64,000 bases of DNA, from contig CAMIYC010000002.1 of assembly GCA_946402905.1 (NCBI GenBank), forward strand, positions 83,605 to 147,604, read 5' to 3'. The notes beneath the pieces were generated by a model that was given only the letters and a program-made list of their open reading frames with translations, ran no database searches and was not told the origin of the DNA. Below, piece after piece: positions 61,808 through 64,000 of this stretch; position 1 is the first letter of the stretch, and each line of letters starts with the position of its first letter. This DNA is from an uncultured Prevotellaceae bacterium (GTDB taxonomy: Bacteria; Bacteroidota; Bacteroidia; Bacteroidales; Bacteroidaceae). Both the position numbers and the translations under genes were made by a program.

Positions 61808-61815
61808 TACCTTTG
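61808..61815 (+). promoter_or_regulatory. Bacteroidetes -7 box (TACCTTTG)
   Basis: TACCTTTG on the plus strand, 35 bp before the ATG at 61850. Confidence 0.5.
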
Positions 61816-61849
61816 TATGGTATATTACAGAAAATAGGGATTTAGCAGT

Positions 61850-62692
61850 ATGATGAGACTATTATTATGCGCACAATTGATGTTCCTTGCTTTAGCAGCT
61901 TATGCAACAGGGCAAGAAGGAGATGTCATTTATATCAATGGAGAGAGATTGGAGTTGCTGGGGAGACCTATCTGCCTTGATTCCACGTTATATCATACAC
62001 TAAAAGACGAACTGCCATCAAGCCGGCCTATTCGCACATCTAATTGGGATGGTTTTACCGCTTATTGGAGCATGAACAATGATAGGCTCTATCTGGATAG
62101 TGTCAGATGTGAAGCCTATGACCCCAATGTAAAGGCAGTAGTGGGTGAAAGCATCCCGTCTGAAACTTTATATCGCATCTTCAACAGATATAGCGCAGGG
62201 AACCGAATAGTTGCCAGTTGGGTGTCAGGCAAGTTTCGGGTGGTTAAAGGCAAAGTCATATACTACCAGCACACAGGATTTGAACGCTACTATGAAGAAG
62301 AAAAGATTCTTACTATAAACCATGGTGAAGTGATAGAAATGAAAGCATATCACAATTTCGTCAATGACGGGTTCGCCTTCGACAAACTACAACAGAATGG
62401 AGCCCAAGAGATGCTGCACAAAATACTCCCTCTGCATATTGAGCACTATCCCGAACTGGCCCATGTAAAACGATTGGTCTTTAGAGTTAAACGAGCCCGA
62501 GTTGACGAGAAGGGGAATCTTTTGGAATGTGATGTGCAGGTGGTAAAGCCTGATGTCAACCCACAACTTGCCACAGAGATAGCAGAGGCGCTAAAGACCT
62601 ATCATCCATGGAAAGTTTATTTTATAAATGGAGAATATCGGGCTTGGGGAATTGAGAACTGGGCAATTCCGTATATTCTGCATGATATGTAA
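61850..62692 (+). CDS. Secreted protein with a TonB C-terminal-like end
   Basis: The 280-residue protein has a signal peptide (M-M-R-L-L-L-C-A-Q-L ... A-T-G-Q). The middle has aromatic strands (N-W-D-G-F-T-A-Y-W-S-M-N-N-D-R-L-Y-L). The last 90 residues (R-L-V-F-R-V-K-R-A-R-V-D-E-K-G-N-L, then A-T-E-I-A-E-A-L-K-T-Y-H-P-W) have the strand-helix-strand pattern of TonB C-terminal domains seen in many Bacteroidales secreted proteins. That match is weak. Function unknown. Confidence 0.65.
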   Translation: MMRLLLCAQLMFLALAAYATGQEGDVIYINGERLELLGRPICLDSTLYHTLKDELPSSRPIRTSNWDGFTAYWSMNNDRLYLDSVRCEAYDPNVKAVVGESIPSETLYRIFNRYSAGNRIVASWVSGKFRVVKGKVIYYQHTGFERYYEEEKILTINHGEVIEMKAYHNFVNDGFAFDKLQQNGAQEMLHKILPLHIEHYPELAHVKRLVFRVKRARVDEKGNLLECDVQVVKPDVNPQLATEIAEALKTYHPWKVYFINGEYRAWGIENWAIPYILHDM

Positions 62693-62702
62693 ATTCAAAT
62701 TT

Positions 62703-62852
62703 CCACCTACCATCATTTTTGTACTCACAGACAGGGGATATGTCAACGATATCTACGACGGTAGCATTGTGCTCCTGACCATGATGCTGGCAGCACATGA
62801 AATCGGGCTTGGCACTTGCCTACACATCATGCAAAAAGAACAATCAAATTAA
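62703..62852 (+). pseudogene. Nitroreductase fragment
   Basis: The frame reads P-P-T-I-I-F-V-L-T-D-R-G-Y, then D-G-S-I-V-L-L-T-M-M-L-A-A-H-E-I-G-L-G-T-C, the central nitroreductase stretch (the active-site loop and FMN-binding helix). The N-terminal R-R-S-V-R-type motif and the C-terminus are absent, and the frame ends in unrelated sequence. It is a remnant. Confidence 0.7.
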
Positions 62853-62884
62853 CTGAAGTTTCTTAAAGCGATTGTAACAAGTTG

Positions 62885-63070
62885 TTTATCAAGAATTTAA
62901 GAATTTAAGAATTTAAGAATTTATAATCAATAAAGTATTATCGAGAATTATCCGTCGCAAGCGACGGGAATCCCACTTGCGGAGAAAAAGAAATGGCTTG
63001 CCATTTCTTCTCAAATTCCTATAAATTCCTGTATGAATGATAATTCTTTAATTCTTAAATTCTTGATAAA
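62885..63070. repeat. AT-rich foldback repeat, copy B2 (intact)
   Basis: The 186-bp element has ends TTTATCAAGAATTTAAGAAT and, inverted, the same 20 bases; the inverted match runs about 30 bases with a single T/A difference. Inside are hairpins CGTCGC-AA-GCGACG and AGAAATGGC-TT-GCCATTTCT. The whole could fold like a cloverleaf. It has no ORF. Copy B1 at 55398 has the same layout with scattered changes. Confidence 0.82.
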
Positions 63071-63094
63071 ATAAGAAAGTTTAGTCAAATTAAT

Positions 63095-63205
63095 ATGTTA
63101 CGACTTTTTTATAATCCTGCTGTCGTTATTATCCTCTCTGATGATTTCTGCTCAGCAACAAGACCAGCGAATTGGTGAACTCATCAACACAGAAAATGGG
63201 TTTGC
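63095..63205 (+). pseudogene. Frameshifted start of a secreted protein
   Basis: From ATG at 63095 the frame begins M-L-R-L-F and then leaves a signal-peptide frame at a run of six T. With one T fewer it would read F-I-I-L-L-S-L-L-S-S-L-M-I-S-A-Q-Q-Q-D-Q, a clear signal peptide and mature start. The sequence then runs into the 32-bp repeat. It is a remnant of an unrecognised gene. Confidence 0.55.
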
Positions 63206-63245
63206 GCATTCGTCACATTTCGTACCATTTATCACACCATTTCCT

Positions 63246-63277
63246 GCCATTCATCACATAATGATGCAGAATATCCC
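63246..63277. repeat. 32-bp direct repeat, second copy
   Basis: It is an exact copy of 61619-61650, with further loose similarity on both sides (ATCCC followed by A/T-rich TTGCT-CTTC). Confidence 0.75.
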
Positions 63278-63355
63278 AGAAAATTGCTGCTTCCACAGAT
63301 GCCTCTTAAATTTGCAACTGCAATCTTGCAAAAACTATCAAATGATTTAGAGGTT

Positions 63356-63919
63356 ATGAAAAGAAGAACTTTTATGGGCGTTATTTTCATCATGGCCGCT
63401 CTGTTGAAGTTAGCCACATTATGGGGCATTCTCCATTGGAGATGGTTTGAAACCATGTCGGAAGGCCGATGGGCCATGTATTTCAGCATATTCATTTTGC
63501 TGTATGTCGGGGCACATCTTGTTATCGACAGTTATCGTCGCGACCCAAGCCAATGGCTGCAGCGACCTGTTCCGCCAGCCGAAGAGGGCAAGCGCATCTG
63601 CTGTTCGGTTCATTATGGCGGCGACGAGTATATATATAAAGGCGAGCCGTTCCACGGAGCCCGACTTGACGCTTTCTGCGGAGGGCTTCGTCTGGACTTA
63701 CGCGAGGCTGTCATTACGGAGGACGAGGAGATAGACATCCACACCTTCATGGGTGGCGTGGAATTGATAGTGCCCGATTCGCTGAATGTCGAGACGAAGA
63801 GCCGCAGTTTCATCGGCGGTGTGGGCAATGAGACGAATCGCAATATCAAGGACGGTGCGCCCTGCCTGCACATTGTTGCCAGTAATTTCCTTGGTGGTGT
63901 AAATATAAAAAACAATTAG
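63356..63919 (+). CDS. LiaF-like membrane protein
   Basis: The ATG at 63356 (M-K-R-R-T-F-M-G-V-I-F-I-M) gives 187 residues; the longer frame starts only at TTG. Two membrane helices (about 5-25 and 42-62) are followed by a short basic linker. The C-terminal beta-helix-like domain has F-H-G-A-R-L-D-A-F-C-G-G-L-R-L-D-L-R-E-A and I-D-I-H-T-F-M-G-G-V-E-L-I-V-P, the hallmark of LiaF/DUF2154 domains. In Bacteroidetes these are usually next to LytTR regulators and thought to modulate them; such a regulator is at 60677. Confidence 0.88.
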   Translation: MKRRTFMGVIFIMAALLKLATLWGILHWRWFETMSEGRWAMYFSIFILLYVGAHLVIDSYRRDPSQWLQRPVPPAEEGKRICCSVHYGGDEYIYKGEPFHGARLDAFCGGLRLDLREAVITEDEEIDIHTFMGGVELIVPDSLNVETKSRSFIGGVGNETNRNIKDGAPCLHIVASNFLGGVNIKNN

Positions 63920-63966
63920 GGGGTATAATAATATGACTCAAGTTTCTCTACGTTTGCAGTGAGATT

Positions 63967-63984
63967 GCGTGGCGGGAGCCACGC
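63967..63984. other. Small hairpin near the window end
   Basis: GCGTGGC-GGGA-GCCACGC is a perfect 7-bp stem 48 bp after the LiaF-like gene. No T run follows within the window, so terminator function cannot be judged. Confidence 0.4.
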
Positions 63985-64000
63985 ATAAGCAAAACATTAT

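Noticed and set aside
1..64000. rRNA and tRNA genes, phage modules, intact transposases, toxin-antitoxin pairs
   Set aside because: Looked for on both strands by eye and none was recognised; short or divergent cases could be missed without a search tool.

Overview
The window reads as a chromosomal segment of a gut-type member of the Bacteroidales, most like Prevotella/Segatella. The reasons are two SusC/SusD pairs in one polysaccharide utilization locus, a fructan-utilization gene set, many secreted proteins and lipoproteins with Bacteroidetes-style ends, intrinsic terminators, and repeated -7 promoter boxes of the Bacteroidetes form TAnnTTTG (often TATCTTTG). No rRNA, tRNA, CRISPR array, phage module or intact transposase was seen.

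Layout. 1-3.3 kb: end of a fructan locus (GH32 enzyme, FHS-type sugar importer, fructokinase). 3.4-6.2 kb: a beta-helix carbohydrate-binding protein, a short secreted protein and a small outer-membrane barrel. 6.6-8.0 kb: tryptophanase. 8.5-10.6 kb: a PadR repressor and PspC-domain membrane protein operon with a palindromic operator. 11.3-16.5 kb: a tight seven-gene operon (MATE exporter, cytidylate-kinase-like protein, phosphoesterase, a 59-residue membrane protein, RfbB, an FdtA-type ketoisomerase, a FemAB-like acyltransferase) that points to dTDP-deoxysugar chemistry. 16.6-21 kb: an iron-sulfur flavoprotein-like gene, then a large membrane protein with a PD40-repeat lipoprotein carrying a CXXCH motif. 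21.1-36.5 kb: a seven-gene PUL laid out like the xylan (xus) loci, except that its GH10 protein has lost the catalytic nucleophile; no intact glycosidase lies in the operon. 36.7-39 kb: a DUF3857 protein and a class A acid phosphatase. 39.5-52.3 kb: an operon headed by a 3583-residue secreted multidomain protein, with a lipoprotein and a GLUG-repeat secreted protein. 52.7-64 kb: housekeeping and accessory genes (radical SAM protein, AlkZ-related protein, acyl-ACP thioesterase, Hsp20, flavodoxin lipoprotein, LytTR regulator, LiaF-like protein) among repeats and gene remnants.

The most unusual content is the small mobile DNA. A 192-bp element with 17-bp terminal inverted repeats occurs four times with no base difference between copies, flanked by target duplications; three copies sit directly between a stop codon and the terminator of the same gene. 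Near 55.5 kb three elements are nested: a 131-bp element (5-bp duplication) inside a 280-bp element (11-bp duplication) inside an AT-rich foldback repeat. An uninterrupted relative of that foldback repeat at 62.9 kb shows what the empty site looked like. A further AT-rich array of about 72-bp units lies at 52.3 kb.

A second theme is a short C-terminal tail of the form Y-x-L/I-x-G ... K/R-G-V ... G-x-K at the end of about six otherwise unrelated secreted proteins, which suggests a common export or anchoring route.
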